Shown here one piece after another: positions 48,001 to 54,881 of a DNA stretch of 64,000 bases. Each line of letters starts with the position of its first letter. The stretch's first letter is position 1. Below the pieces are notes generated by a model. It was given only the letters and a program-made list of their open reading frames with translations. It had not been told where the DNA came from and made no database searches. Location of the stretch: contig CAUJEY010000162.1 of the NCBI GenBank assembly GCA_963169325.1, positions 27,690-91,689 on the forward strand, written 5' to 3'. Made by a program: the position numbers and the translations under genes. Origin of the DNA: Bacteroidota bacterium (GTDB lineage Bacteria > Bacteroidota > Bacteroidia > Chitinophagales > Saprospiraceae).

Positions 48001-51000
48001 CCCCCATCTCGAAGGGCAATCGCCGCCTCATTGAACGTGACAAAGTCGGGGCTAACGCCGCCGATGGTATATACCCCCGATAATCCAGCGCGCAGTTTGT
48101 ACAACGATGCCGTATCATTCAACGGCGTGGGATCGGCGCCGCCGTTCGGGTTGAACGACCAGGCCCGCAGAGTGTACACTGTTCCGGCGCTTACCGTCAT
48201 CGTGCCGAGCTGCACCCGGGCGGTGTCGCTGCTCGCCAGGTTGCCGGTCCAGTTGACGGCAGGCTGTGCCGTACCGTTTATTTCCCAGCCGATGGTTGTG
48301 TTTTGAAGCGCATCATTGCCGTTGTTTCGCAATACCACCACCACCGGTTGTACGCCTGCTGCAAAGGGCCTGTGGGGACTGAAGACCGTGTCCAGCGCCG
48401 CATCGTCGCCGGGCGGGACAAATTCGTCGGCGCCAAGGTCCGGCGTGAGGCTCCGCGGCTCCCCCTCGATATCGGTGTCGACCAAAGGCGCGGGCTGACC
48501 CGCGTTATTCAGCAAACTGTTGGCAATTTTATAGTCGTTTTCAGTAATAAACTGGGGGTCGGCCGAAATGGATTGGGCATCGAAGCCGGTGGCTGTCCGC
48601 CATTCAGCCATTGTGGTGCGGTCGCCATTCCAATGCCCTAGGAAAGTGCCGGTGGTGTATAGGTCGTTGTAGTTGGAGCCGCTGATGCCGCTTACCGCGT
48701 AAATAGCATATCCGCCGCCTGAATTGGCAAAAATGTTGTTTTGCAAAACTTTGTTACTACCCCACTGATTGTAAAAGGCCTGATTGGTGGGGTTCAATCC
48801 CGTCAGGTGTATGGTATTGTAAAAGAAATGCTGGTAATTGCCGTCATATGAATTAATACCGCGTGTATTCCCGCTTGAGCCGCCTATTTGCACAAAATTG
48901 TTCGCAACCAGGAAAGGTTTGTCGACTGTGCCGCTCACAGAATACAACTCGATACCCCTGCCGCCGGCGAGGATATCCGAAATCTGGTTGCCGGTCAGCG
49001 TTCCGCCTTGTAAACAACTGCCCAACGTTATTCCACTGTAATAGGGGTACATAGAAGTCGTTGTCAGGATGTTGTTGCGCACTACCGGTGCTTGCATAGT
49101 GCTTAGAGCAAATCCTTGGTAGTTTTGGTTTTCAAAAACATTACCATCTAAGATCATCCCTGCCGCATAGTTGCCGTTGTAATAATACCCATCGAACTGC
49201 AACCCATAGCCGCCGCCTTCGAAACGGTTATTCAAGAAACGGTGCTGCGCGTTCGGATAGGCGGAATGAGCATACACTATAAAATCGGTAGATGAAGCAC
49301 TTTTCAGCCGGTTGTTCGCCCAAAGCACGTGTTCCGCCCCCCCGGTAACCTCCACTACCCGACCATAAGAGCCGTTGATTGCTTCGATGGTCAACCGACG
49401 GAATACCAGCCAGTCGGCGCTGTCCAGCAGCAACGTGTAGTTGTTTTCATAATTCGTGGCATCGAAAGTCAACACAGCCTGCGAGCTGTCGCTGAACTCC
49501 GATTGAAAGGTCACCGTATGAATCGAATCCACACCCGTGATGGGGCCAAGCCGCAGTTGCTCGTTATATATACCATCGCGAATATTGAACGTGACAGGGC
49601 CCAATACGCCGCCATCATGAAGGGCAATCCCGGCTTCGTTGAAAGTGATAAAGTCCGGACTAACACCGCCGATGGTGTAAACGCCCGACAACCCGGCCCG
49701 CAGCTTGTACAACGACGCCGTATCGTTCAACGGCGTGGGATCGGCGCCACCGTTCGGGTTGAACGACCAGGCCCGCAGGGTGTACACTGTTCCCGCGCTT
49801 ACCGTCATCGTGCCGAGTTGCACACGGGCGGTGTCGCTGCTCGCCAGGTTGCCGGTCCAGTTGACGACAGGCTGTGCCGTACCGTTTATTTCCCAGCCGA
49901 TGGTCGTGTTTTGCAGCGCATCGTTGCCATTGTTTCGCAATACGACCACCACTGACTGCACGCCTGCTACAATGGGCCGGTGAGGACTGAAGACCGTATC
50001 CAGCGCCGCATCGTCGCCGGGCGGGACAAATTCATCGGCCCCAAGGTCCGGAGTCGCAGCACGTGGCTCCCCCTCGATATCAATGACGACCCAGGGCGTG
50101 GGCAACCCCGCATTGTTCAGCAGGCCGTTGGCTATTTTATAGTCGTTTCCGGCAATAAATTGCGGATCGACCGACAAGGAATGGGTGTCGAAACCGGTAG
50201 CCGTCTGCCAATCGGCCAGTGTCGTATGGTCGCCGTTCCAATAGCCAAGGAAATTGCCGGTGGTGTACAGGTCGTTATAGTCGGAAGCGCTGATACCACC
50301 GTGACTAAAAAGCGCATATCCACCGCCCCTATTGACAAAAATATTGTTTTGCAAAACTTTGGCGCTTCCAGACTGATTGTAGAAGGCCGGATTGGTGGTG
50401 TTTTGCCCCGTCAAATGCACCGTATTGTAAAAGAAATTCTGGTAATTGCCATCATGCGTTGCAATGCCGCGCGTATTCCCGCTAGGGCCTCCAACCTGTA
50501 CAAAATTGTTCGCCACCAGAAAGGGTTCGGCCGCGTTGCCGTTTACGGAGTACAACTCGATGCCCCTGCCGCCGGCCGTGATACCGGTTATTCGGTTGCC
50601 GGTGAGGTCTCCCCCATTGGTACAATTGCTTAACGTTATCCCCACGAAGTATGGGTAATTTGAAAGGGTCGTCAGAATGTTGTTTCGGATTGCTGGATTG
50701 TTCAAGTAAGTCAGCATTAGCCCGTGGTAGTTTTGGTCTTTGAAAATATTATCTTCCAGCGTTATACGGCTTACATAGTTGCCGTTGTTGTAATGCCCAT
50801 CATACTGCAATCCGTAGCCGCCGCCCTCGAAGCGATTATTCAGAAAATGATGGTGCGCATTGGAGTAGTTGGATGTTGCATATACTACATAATCAGACGA
50901 AGAAGCACTTTTAAGCCAGTTGTTTACCCATAGTACGTGCTCGGCACCGCCGATTATATCTACCGCCTTGCCGTAGTTGGTATTTGTTGCCTCGATGGTA

Positions 51001-52169
51001 ATCTGTCGGAATACTAGCCAATCAGCGCTGTCCAACCGAAGGGTGTAGTTGCCGTCGAAATTGATGGCGCTGAATGTCAGAATTACCTGCGAACTGTCAC
51101 CGGATTCCGATTGAAACGTCACCGTTTTCAGGGAATCTACTCCCGATATCGGCCCAATGCGTAATTGCTCATTATAGGTTCCAGTTCGAATGTTAAACAA
51201 AACCGGCCCACACACACCATAGGTATTCAGGGCACTAATTGCGTCGGAAAAAGTGGCAAAATCAGGATTAGCACCACCTAAAGTAAAGGTTCCTGATATA
51301 CCCGGGAGGATACTGATGAATGCAGTATCGTTGTAATTTACTGTATCAGGAATCCCATTGGGTTCAGTTGTCCATACCTTTACAGTATGTGTTGAACCAG
51401 ATTCAATGGATTTTTCACCCAGATATACAATTGCAAAACTCGGGTTAGAGCCGTTGCAGGTGTCTAAGGTGTAAGTGCTCCAAAGCAAGGGAGATTGCGT
51501 AACTCCGTCAAACTCCCAATTTACTGTGACATTACTAATCGGCAAAGTGCCAGAATTCTGAATGGTAGCAAATACAGACTGTATACCAGGACAAGGACGA
51601 ACAACTGAATCTATCGAAGCAATGCCTGCATTGTTTATACCGTATGTGTTACACACATTTGTTACTAAAGCAGACCAGCCAAAACTTGCCACTATCCCGT
51701 CGGAAATAAAGGCAAGCGTTAGAGCTCCTGATGGGTTCGTTGCCCGGATAATCTTAGTACCAATATTTTCCGGTGCTGTAGTTCCCCACCATCCTCCATC
51801 CCCAAATGGGCTTACTCCTTTTGGCGGCCCATTTGGGGATGAAATTTTTGGCGCGGAGGTATTTAATCCATCAAAAACATATAGCACATCATAATTCGCT
51901 TCGGTAGAGAAAGATGTAAACTCTATTTGAATTTTAGCAGAAGGGTCTGCTGGTATGAAAGTTACAATACTTGAATTTCCGGAAGAATTACCGTAGACAG
52001 AAGATGACCCGCCAGAGTCATAATAGTTGAAAAATTCAGTTTCAGCACCAGAGTTGATTTTGAAAATTTTAGGGCCGTCATTGTACGAATGATTCACCAC
52101 CATCTGAGCAGTCAGAAAACTAACAGCAAGGCAATAAACAAGAAAAAACGTAACAAATGACTTCTTCAT
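39048..52169 (-). CDS. Giant secreted protein with five tandem beta-helix modules and CARDB repeats
   Basis: This 4373-residue protein has a signal peptide (MKKSFVTFFLVYCLAVSFLTAQ), a CUB-like domain (about 25-170), then five modules of about 540 residues. Each has a TLGGANPDF/TIGGVSPDF start, a right-handed beta-helix (LLNNAG, NNIFANTGGGYAIY repeats) and a CARDB-like closing unit with DLGADEFVPPGDD. After the modules are eight CARDB domains (PPPDLQVAGTITPGNAFSG pattern) from about 3080 to 4010, a PPC-like and a TIG-like domain, and a final DUF11-like domain ending GFTVVLPE. This fits a long surface adhesin or polysaccharide-binding stalk. The C-terminus lacks an obvious T9SS sorting domain, unlike the neighbour; it may be truncated or use another route. 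The stop is TAG at 39048-39050. Confidence 0.85.
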   Translation of the reverse strand: MKKSFVTFFLVYCLAVSFLTAQMVVNHSYNDGPKIFKINSGAETEFFNYYDSGGSSSVYGNSSGNSSIVTFIPADPSAKIQIEFTSFSTEANYDVLYVFDGLNTSAPKISSPNGPPKGVSPFGDGGWWGTTAPENIGTKIIRATNPSGALTLAFISDGIVASFGWSALVTNVCNTYGINNAGIASIDSVVRPCPGIQSVFATIQNSGTLPISNVTVNWEFDGVTQSPLLWSTYTLDTCNGSNPSFAIVYLGEKSIESGSTHTVKVWTTEPNGIPDTVNYNDTAFISILPGISGTFTLGGANPDFATFSDAISALNTYGVCGPVLFNIRTGTYNEQLRIGPISGVDSLKTVTFQSESGDSSQVILTFSAINFDGNYTLRLDSADWLVFRQITIEATNTNYGKAVDIIGGAEHVLWVNNWLKSASSSDYVVYATSNYSNAHHHFLNNRFEGGGYGLQYDGHYNNGNYVSRITLEDNIFKDQNYHGLMLTYLNNPAIRNNILTTLSNYPYFVGITLSNCTNGGDLTGNRITGITAGGRGIELYSVNGNAAEPFLVANNFVQVGGPSGNTRGIATHDGNYQNFFYNTVHLTGQNTTNPAFYNQSGSAKVLQNNIFVNRGGGYALFSHGGISASDYNDLYTTGNFLGYWNGDHTTLADWQTATGFDTHSLSVDPQFIAGNDYKIANGLLNNAGLPTPWVVIDIEGEPRAATPDLGADEFVPPGDDAALDTVFSPHRPIVAGVQSVVVVLRNNGNDALQNTTIGWEINGTAQPVVNWTGNLASSDTARVQLGTMTVSAGTVYTLRAWSFNPNGGADPTPLNDTASLYKLRAGLSGVYTIGGVSPDFITFNEAGIALHDGGVLGPVTFNIRDGIYNEQLRLGPITGVDSIHTVTFQSEFSDSSQAVLTFDATNYENNYTLLLDSADWLVFRRLTIEAINGSYGRVVEVTGGAEHVLWANNRLKSASSTDFIVYAHSAYPNAQHRFLNNRFEGGGYGLQFDGYYYNGNYAAGMILDGNVFENQNYQGFALSTMQAPVVRNNILTTTSMYPYYSGITLGSCLQGGTLTGNQISDILAGGRGIELYSVSGTVDKPFLVANNFVQIGGSSGNTRGINSYDGNYQHFFYNTIHLTGLNPTNQAFYNQWGSNKVLQNNIFANSGGGYAIYAVSGISGSNYNDLYTTGTFLGHWNGDRTTMAEWRTATGFDAQSISADPQFITENDYKIANSLLNNAGQPAPLVDTDIEGEPRSLTPDLGADEFVPPGDDAALDTVFSPHRPFAAGVQPVVVVLRNNGNDALQNTTIGWEINGTAQPAVNWTGNLASSDTARVQLGTMTVSAGTVYTLRAWSFNPNGGADPTPLNDTASLYKLRAGLSGVYTIGGVSPDFVTFNEAAIALRDGGVVGTVTFNVRNGIYNEQLRLGPITGVDSMQTVTFQSESGDSSQVSLTFDANSYESTYTLRLDSAEWLIFRQLTIEATNSYYGRVVEITGGSEHVLWANNGIKGSLNPNGYNELIYLQPGFANGHHYFLNNHFSGGYYGITFNGYNSNGNYTAGIFVEGNVFKDQRYGGINLATLSRPLVRNNTFTGITGYGYTGISLGSCQNGGEIASNKISDANDGAGIILASVNGSPASPFLVANNFVELGGSNDNVYGIALYDVQYIDVFYNTVHQTNTSQTSAAFFSNGGNNKVVQNNIFANTGGGYVFTAGNYYYYYSLGISAADYNNLYGTGPLLAYTPWNGNMPTLVDWQSATGFDAHSLSVDPLFISPGDPHISNILLDQQASPVTGVTKDIDGEVRDPIKPDIGADEFFTSADDASALSIDYPVTPFASGIRPVHVSIGNNGLDTLHSVSIQWEVNGVLQAPYAWSGNLLTGQLADSIQIGSFIFRTDTTYHIRAWTTLPNGQADNVNHNDTTEVADLQAALAGVYTIGGVDPDFDHFNEAATALNKGGVVGAVTFLVRNGIYDEQVTLNEIIGVNQDNPVVFQSENGDSTMVRLFYASADPAKNYTLRLNGTDWITFRKLTIEATNGTFGNAVDFTAGATHNTFENNEIKGPNEGDANYVLNSYDSNDDFITIRHNRILGGRVGVHLYGLNSSDRENGTLVEGNKFENQHEYAIYLVNQNAPGIETNTLISSKVGYSFRGVECHYCKGALKIVGNDLTGAATGYRGIYLYDCDGYSGASGLIANNFIRVSDYYSNGISLEYSDFQHIYHNSVNNTGPSNTDSKGISYYEGNNLKILNNIVSCPNGGLPVYWNSGIGPNLDYNDYHTTGPNLGYWNGAYAANLGAWQALAAQDAHSHSIDPTFLSNTNLHVQETDLNNAGTHLAEVDVDIDGEPRNPATPDIGADEFAPTAFNDAGVTEILHPNKTEPFPAGSNMVDVVIKNFSADTIHAATVLWKVNNALQMPYAWSGTLYPGERDTVSIDTYDFALGFPHDLTAWTENPNGLPDTSNYNDTAKVAGLYPGLSGPYTIGGVLPNFPDFSSAATSLNEGGLLGAVTFNVRNGTYDEHIEIRQMKGSSASNTVLFQSESGDSSAVTLMNGSNDSPIIYLNGANYVTLQKMTFQKATYDGSVFRLSNGAGNNSFVYNHMLGNGSGGFLIYGDFTAGNNMFISFNRFENAYYGVLLYGLGNSTPQFGTVIENNVFENITRAIYLNNQYAPVVKENQIGARDIGIYLNGCSNAFHVMKNKITTDDGYGIFLTDCNATNAARGLLANNFIHVSGSTNYQGIYLNGASFTNIFNNSVNVTNAHPASGAFYLNFGSNNNLLNNVFANTGGGYAIYLNGASGLANANYNDLFATGPNLGYWNGSNAANLVAYQVSSGKEANSISVDPLFLSNTDQHTAQAQLDGAGTPVSAVPDDIDGQARDAAHPDIGADEISFLADDIGVSALISPLNGCTLGVSESVQIRIQNYSSAPVSGFGVAYTLNGGTPVVEYPSLTLPPGNSMEYSFAAGANLALPGDYSLAVYTIHVPDSNFVNDTTLVTIHHAQLPASVTNMTPDNGVNGLPDIVTFSWLPAVGANVYDLYLWPAGDPAPTTPIASNLNQINYLYGSLIYGTTYNWQVVAKNDYCQTPGPVQSFTVQTLPELVISNITAPANAFSGQSLSVTWTVQNVGTNSTGMGQWSDAVYLSSDNVLDYGVDTYLGGVPNFSALPPGQGYSNTSAFLLPNGISGIYYLFVVTDAFHYLAEADNQNNSAVSTPVTVTLTPPPDLQVAGTITPGNAFSGTSITLNWTVKNAGSGETRSTGWSDQVFISPDVVLNLSNATYLGGHYYSGILKVDSSYTQTLNATLPPVISGTYYIYVITDVSNQEYEHANEGNNTGQSGSLQVFLTPPPDLQVTDVVAPASVSNKENGSISWTVSNPGSSPATGGWIDKIYLSTNPALTDFTGAALLGAFPRPAELAPGESYTANASATIPDAISGNYYLYVHTDAGEQVYEYTYDNNNALRSPAPTTVNSPDLGLVHLVAAGPALSGNPVSVDWTVKNNGPGKLIDGHWIERVYISPNATFSTATATKLDSLIGNATLMPGDSLNRSKQVILPNGISGPYYLYVFADTDGAVYENGFESNNVNAPGYSLPVTLAPWVDLTPTALSGPASANAGAAVPLSYTVKNMGAATAQVLNWKDKIYLLNSATWNPSAAVLLRTEPISQTLAVNASYSLSPTVTIPANVATGTYYFFVEADQENTVYEHTTEGNNRLASAGINITGYPPVDLAVTQAEAPASAASGQPVTVEWTTQNLAAVPTIAANWQDALYLSADLTLNTVSDILLGTRTQTGPLPAGASYAVSKTVTIPNGISGSFYLIVKTDHTGQNNDSNLANNVKVVSDAGGNPQVIVITLTPPSDLIVDNFSAPTQGFSGQPVELVWTVKNNGTGATTAGSWTDRFYLSTDFTPDPTDYLLGTVGRTSNLAPGQSYTDSVQFFTPISLSGNHILIVKTDNNDAVYEYGAENNNTATSAILLVQPPPSDLIVSQVVVPINAVAGEEVQISWTLKNHGLNPAVGAMKEAVFFSKDATWDAADPLLGTTDASINLAPMATQSRDLMANLAGVEVGNYYAIVRTDILNNILESDDNNNLTASALTVTVTVPELPLNVLTPDVLDNNKALYYRIEIPDSLAGETLLVTLKGDSTGGANELYLRFNQTPTRSDHDFAHGLAFSGNQEVLVPVLQGGTYYLLAYGSTTGGSVQDITLYAKILNFEIRSVHAPKGGNNGPVTLEIKGSKFEADMGLQLEKDGNAVFASDVQHVDPTKVFATFDLDGKTTGLYHVTAEKTGGETATLSNGFEIVAGGPPDLAINIQQPANARPNQIITIKIEYANNGTTDLLNPVATLKSLDNAPVALEVAGLSAGTTELDIDLEELNGPAGILRPGAGGVVTVYVKVTGVLGFTVVLPE
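43200..51300 (-). repeat. Five tandem 1.6-kb coding modules
   Basis: The IGGVxPDF-type start occurs near 51275, 49670, 48060, 46415 and 44795, a period of about 1605-1645 bp. The junction of modules 1-2 and 2-3 is nearly identical in DNA: for example 48115-48300 and 49723-49908 are almost the same, offset 1608 bp. Modules 4 and 5 are more diverged. Confidence 0.88.
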
Positions 52170-52378
52170 AAGAGATTGGGGAAATGAATGGAATGAAAGA
52201 ATTCAGATTAAACCTGCCGGGAAGATGGGAACTATGCCGTTACCCCCTTCTTTGCAGATGGAAACGATTGAAGAACCAACATAGGCCCGAGGAAGTTTTT
52301 TGATAAAAAGGGCAATGCGCTTCTTCCTTTATGACAGGTTGAGTTTTGAAATTCAAAGATAAGTTAATTGTGAGTTCA

Positions 52379-52400
52379 TGCAAGAATTTTTACTCTTGCA
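52379..52400. terminator. Weak hairpin downstream of the 171-residue gene
   Basis: TGCAAGA (52379-52385) pairs with TCTTGCA (52394-52400) with an 8-nt loop. There is no strong T-run on the minus strand. The 254-bp gap between the giant gene and this gene otherwise shows nothing. Confidence 0.35.
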
Positions 52401-52423
52401 GGGAGGGAGTGTTCAAAACTTCA

Positions 52424-52939
52424 TCAAACATCCTGCGTAATCCGCAACCTCGCACTCCCCTCCCTCACCTCATGCTCCTCCTTCCCCAACAACCGCAGCA
52501 ACCCCACCACCAAATAAACCGGCGTCTGCAACAAAAACCACGATTTCCGGGCGCTCTTGCCCGAATCGAATCCGGCATGCTCTGCTACCCGCTCCCAAGA
52601 GAGCCCGTCCGGTAAGCGGTAGCGCTCGGTGGTACCTTCTTTGAAAACAGAAGTGCGTAAGGCATCCATTAGCGCATCGGCTTGGGCCATGGTACTGGCT
52701 TTTATTTCGATCCTGAAATGAAATGGCTTAGTGAAGGAGATGGCCGGCGTTTTGCAGAGGATCATCAGTTTTATGGTGTCCTCGAAGCTCATCCGGTCTT
52801 TTACCAGCAGGCGGGCGATGCTGGATTTGTTGGCGTAGTTTAAAGGACCGGCTGCGTCTTCGTAGGAGACGCCGGCGCGGGACATTTCGGCGCGGAGTTG
52901 GGTTTGGAGGGCGGAGACTAAGGAGGTAAATTTTTCCAT
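52424..52939 (-). CDS. Protein of unknown function, intact paralogue of the 33-kb pseudogene
   Basis: This 171-residue protein is not recognised. The first half is helical (TSLVSALQTQLRAEMSRAGVSYEDAAGPLNYANKSSIARLLVKDRMSF; the latter part resembles a small helix-turn-helix), followed by HFRIEIKASTMAQADALMDALRTSVFKEGTTERYRLPDGLSWERVAEHAG, and a hydrophobic stretch (FLLQTPVYLVVGLLRLLG) near 140-157. It could be a membrane-linked regulator; nothing shows this directly. A degraded copy lies at 33245-33612 in the same orientation on the other side of the giant genes. Confidence 0.6.
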   Translation of the reverse strand: MEKFTSLVSALQTQLRAEMSRAGVSYEDAAGPLNYANKSSIARLLVKDRMSFEDTIKLMILCKTPAISFTKPFHFRIEIKASTMAQADALMDALRTSVFKEGTTERYRLPDGLSWERVAEHAGFDSGKSARKSWFLLQTPVYLVVGLLRLLGKEEHEVREGSARLRITQDV

Positions 52940-53076
52940 GCGTATGTATGTCAGAACTTGGAATATTATGTTTGTTGCAGTAAAGTTATGCGATATTTAG
53001 CGACCAATATGCAACAATAGCCACGGATTTTCATGGCGCCAATTTTTAACTTATTGAAAGTCTTGACATTATCCAG

Positions 53077-53445
53077 ATGCCACATCCAAACATTTACCGA
53101 ATTGAATCCGGAACCGAATTCTACACGCCGGAACGCTGCCACATCACGGAGATATTCAACCGGCATCCGAATCCGGAAGTCTCCATTGCTCAGGCAAGGG
53201 TGAAAGCGGGCGTTACCACGGCCAATCACCTGTTGCGCGGCACGGCAGAGTGGTATTACATTCTGAGCGGTCACGGAGAAATGTTTCTCAGCGGTGTCTC
53301 GGCAGGCTATGTGTCACCCGGAACCGTTGTACATATCCCGGCAGATACGCCGCAGTACATCCGCAATTCGGGTCAGGAGGATTTGGTGTTTTTATGCATT
53401 TGTGTGCCCCGGTTTCAAGCAGATGTGTATGAGGAGATGCAGTGA
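53077..53445 (+). CDS. Small cupin-domain protein
   Basis: This 122-residue single-domain cupin has the two conserved motifs: ANHLLRGTAEWYYILSGHGEMFLSG (motif 1, with His and Glu ligands, about 49-73) and PGTVVHIPADTPQYIRN (motif 2, about 81-97). Length is typical. Substrate is not predictable: members include sugar isomerases, dioxygenases and binding proteins. The start ATG at 53077 gives the usual short N-terminal strand. It converges on the integrase gene, with 17 bp between the stops, and is divergent from the 171-residue gene. No operon partner. Confidence 0.85.
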   Translation: MPHPNIYRIESGTEFYTPERCHITEIFNRHPNPEVSIAQARVKAGVTTANHLLRGTAEWYYILSGHGEMFLSGVSAGYVSPGTVVHIPADTPQYIRNSGQEDLVFLCICVPRFQADVYEEMQ

Positions 53446-53462
53446 TTTCAAGACAGTGAAGG

Positions 53463-54662
53463 TCACTCCCCCTCCATCCCCTCCACCGCCTTAAAAAACT
53501 TCCGTAACAACGACTTGATATCCCGCTGCGCATAAATCTCCGCAATCCGCCCGCTCGTCACCCCAAGAATTTTCTTGACATCTTCCGCATCCATTAGCCC
53601 ACTATTCAGGATCAAATCCCCGGTAAAGTGGCGGCCATAATGGGTGGTGATTTCCCGGCCGAGCAGTTTTTGCGACACCTTTTTCAGCCGCGCCACATAG
53701 GTCTTGTAGTCCGTGGGTTCAAAAAGTGAACCGTCCGGCTGCCAATGCAGGAGCAATTGGGAATCGGTTTCGGAAATGGGCACAATCTCCTGGGTGCCGG
53801 TCTTCCGGGCAGATTTTAGCAGGTAGCGCAGCGTCACATCGCCGTCGGGCATTTCAAAATAGTGGGCCTGGCGTTTGATCTGCTCGGTGTCGGAATAGCG
53901 GAGGCCGCGGCACATGATGAGGAAGCGGCGCAGTGTCTCGCGGTCTTTATTGCCTTCCGGGAAGGTGCTGAGGGCCTTGCGGAGGGTCATGTACTCCTCC
54001 ACAGTGAGCCGTTTTTTGTCGGAGATGCGCTCCACTTTCATCTCCAAGTCTTCAAAGGGGCTGTGCAGGTCTTTCAGGCGGTGGAATTTGAGCACCTTGT
54101 TGTACACCACCTTGAGGTTACGCAGATACTGGGCGGCCATGTTCTCCTTACCCGTGGCGATCATCTTGGTTTTGAACAGGAGGATTTTGTCGCGGGTGAG
54201 TTGTTGGATAGACAGGTCGCCGTCGATTTCGATAAACTTGTGGATGGCGGCCCGGTAGGCTTTGAAGGTGGAGTGGGTCACTTCCTTGGCGGCCAATTCC
54301 TTTTTCAGGATTTCCAGGGCCGTGGCGCTGAAGGATTCGAACTGTTTTCGGTCGCCGGCGAAGCGCGTGCGGAAAACTTCGAAGCTGGGCGCCGTACCGG
54401 CCGCCATCAATTCGGTAATAATGAGGAAAGCCTTGTTCAACTTGTTTCTTAAATCTGTGTTAACGGCTATTGCGCCTTCGCCGCCGAGTGTTGCCTTGGG
54501 TTTCACGGTTTGCGCCTTCGGGTCCCAGTCCTTCGGGAGCAGTTTCCAGGTTAAGGCGATGTAGTTGGTTTGGTAGTTCCAGGCATACCGGAGATACAGT
54601 TTTTGCAGGCCAAAGCGGTCTGGGCGGCCTCTTACTACCAAAGTAATGCTGGGTTGTCGCAT
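53463..54662 (-). CDS. Tyrosine recombinase (Bacteroidota integrase with Arm and SAM-like domains)
   Basis: This 399-residue site-specific integrase has an Arm DNA-binding domain (about 1-100: RFGLQKLYLRYAWNYQTNYIALTWKLLPKDWDPKAQTV), SAM-like core-binding domain (105-205) and catalytic domain (215-385). Catalytic residues visible: Arg 255 in CRGLRYSD, Lys 287 in SARKTGTQEIVPIS, His 341-Arg 344 in TTHYGRH and Tyr 377 in AEIYAQ. The position usually occupied by His in LGHxS is Val (LGVTSGR, 366-372), so one catalytic residue is changed; activity may be reduced. No element boundary or attachment site is seen next to it, so it is probably an orphan left by an integrated element. Confidence 0.87.
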   Translation of the reverse strand: MRQPSITLVVRGRPDRFGLQKLYLRYAWNYQTNYIALTWKLLPKDWDPKAQTVKPKATLGGEGAIAVNTDLRNKLNKAFLIITELMAAGTAPSFEVFRTRFAGDRKQFESFSATALEILKKELAAKEVTHSTFKAYRAAIHKFIEIDGDLSIQQLTRDKILLFKTKMIATGKENMAAQYLRNLKVVYNKVLKFHRLKDLHSPFEDLEMKVERISDKKRLTVEEYMTLRKALSTFPEGNKDRETLRRFLIMCRGLRYSDTEQIKRQAHYFEMPDGDVTLRYLLKSARKTGTQEIVPISETDSQLLLHWQPDGSLFEPTDYKTYVARLKKVSQKLLGREITTHYGRHFTGDLILNSGLMDAEDVKKILGVTSGRIAEIYAQRDIKSLLRKFFKAVEGMEGE

Positions 54663-54881
54663 AAAGGGTACGGAAATTGGTACAGACTAAAGGTGAAATC
54701 AAGGGCTTGCAAAGGTGCGCTAAAGTGGGCATTTTGGCAAAAAGTGCAGCAGGGATATGCTAAGGGCTACTAACGTCCGCTCCATAACATTTTGGGTTAA
54801 AGTTCTTTTAAACCCGTTTTCACTGTTAAAGCCCCGTGAAAATGCCGTTACTTTGCAGCCGAATTTTTGAAAATCCGAAGC

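Noticed and set aside
39220..51900. Many plus-strand frames across the giant genes (up to about 445 codons)
   Set aside because: They are antisense shadows of the Ala/Thr/Gly-rich repeat protein, repeated with each module and without domains.
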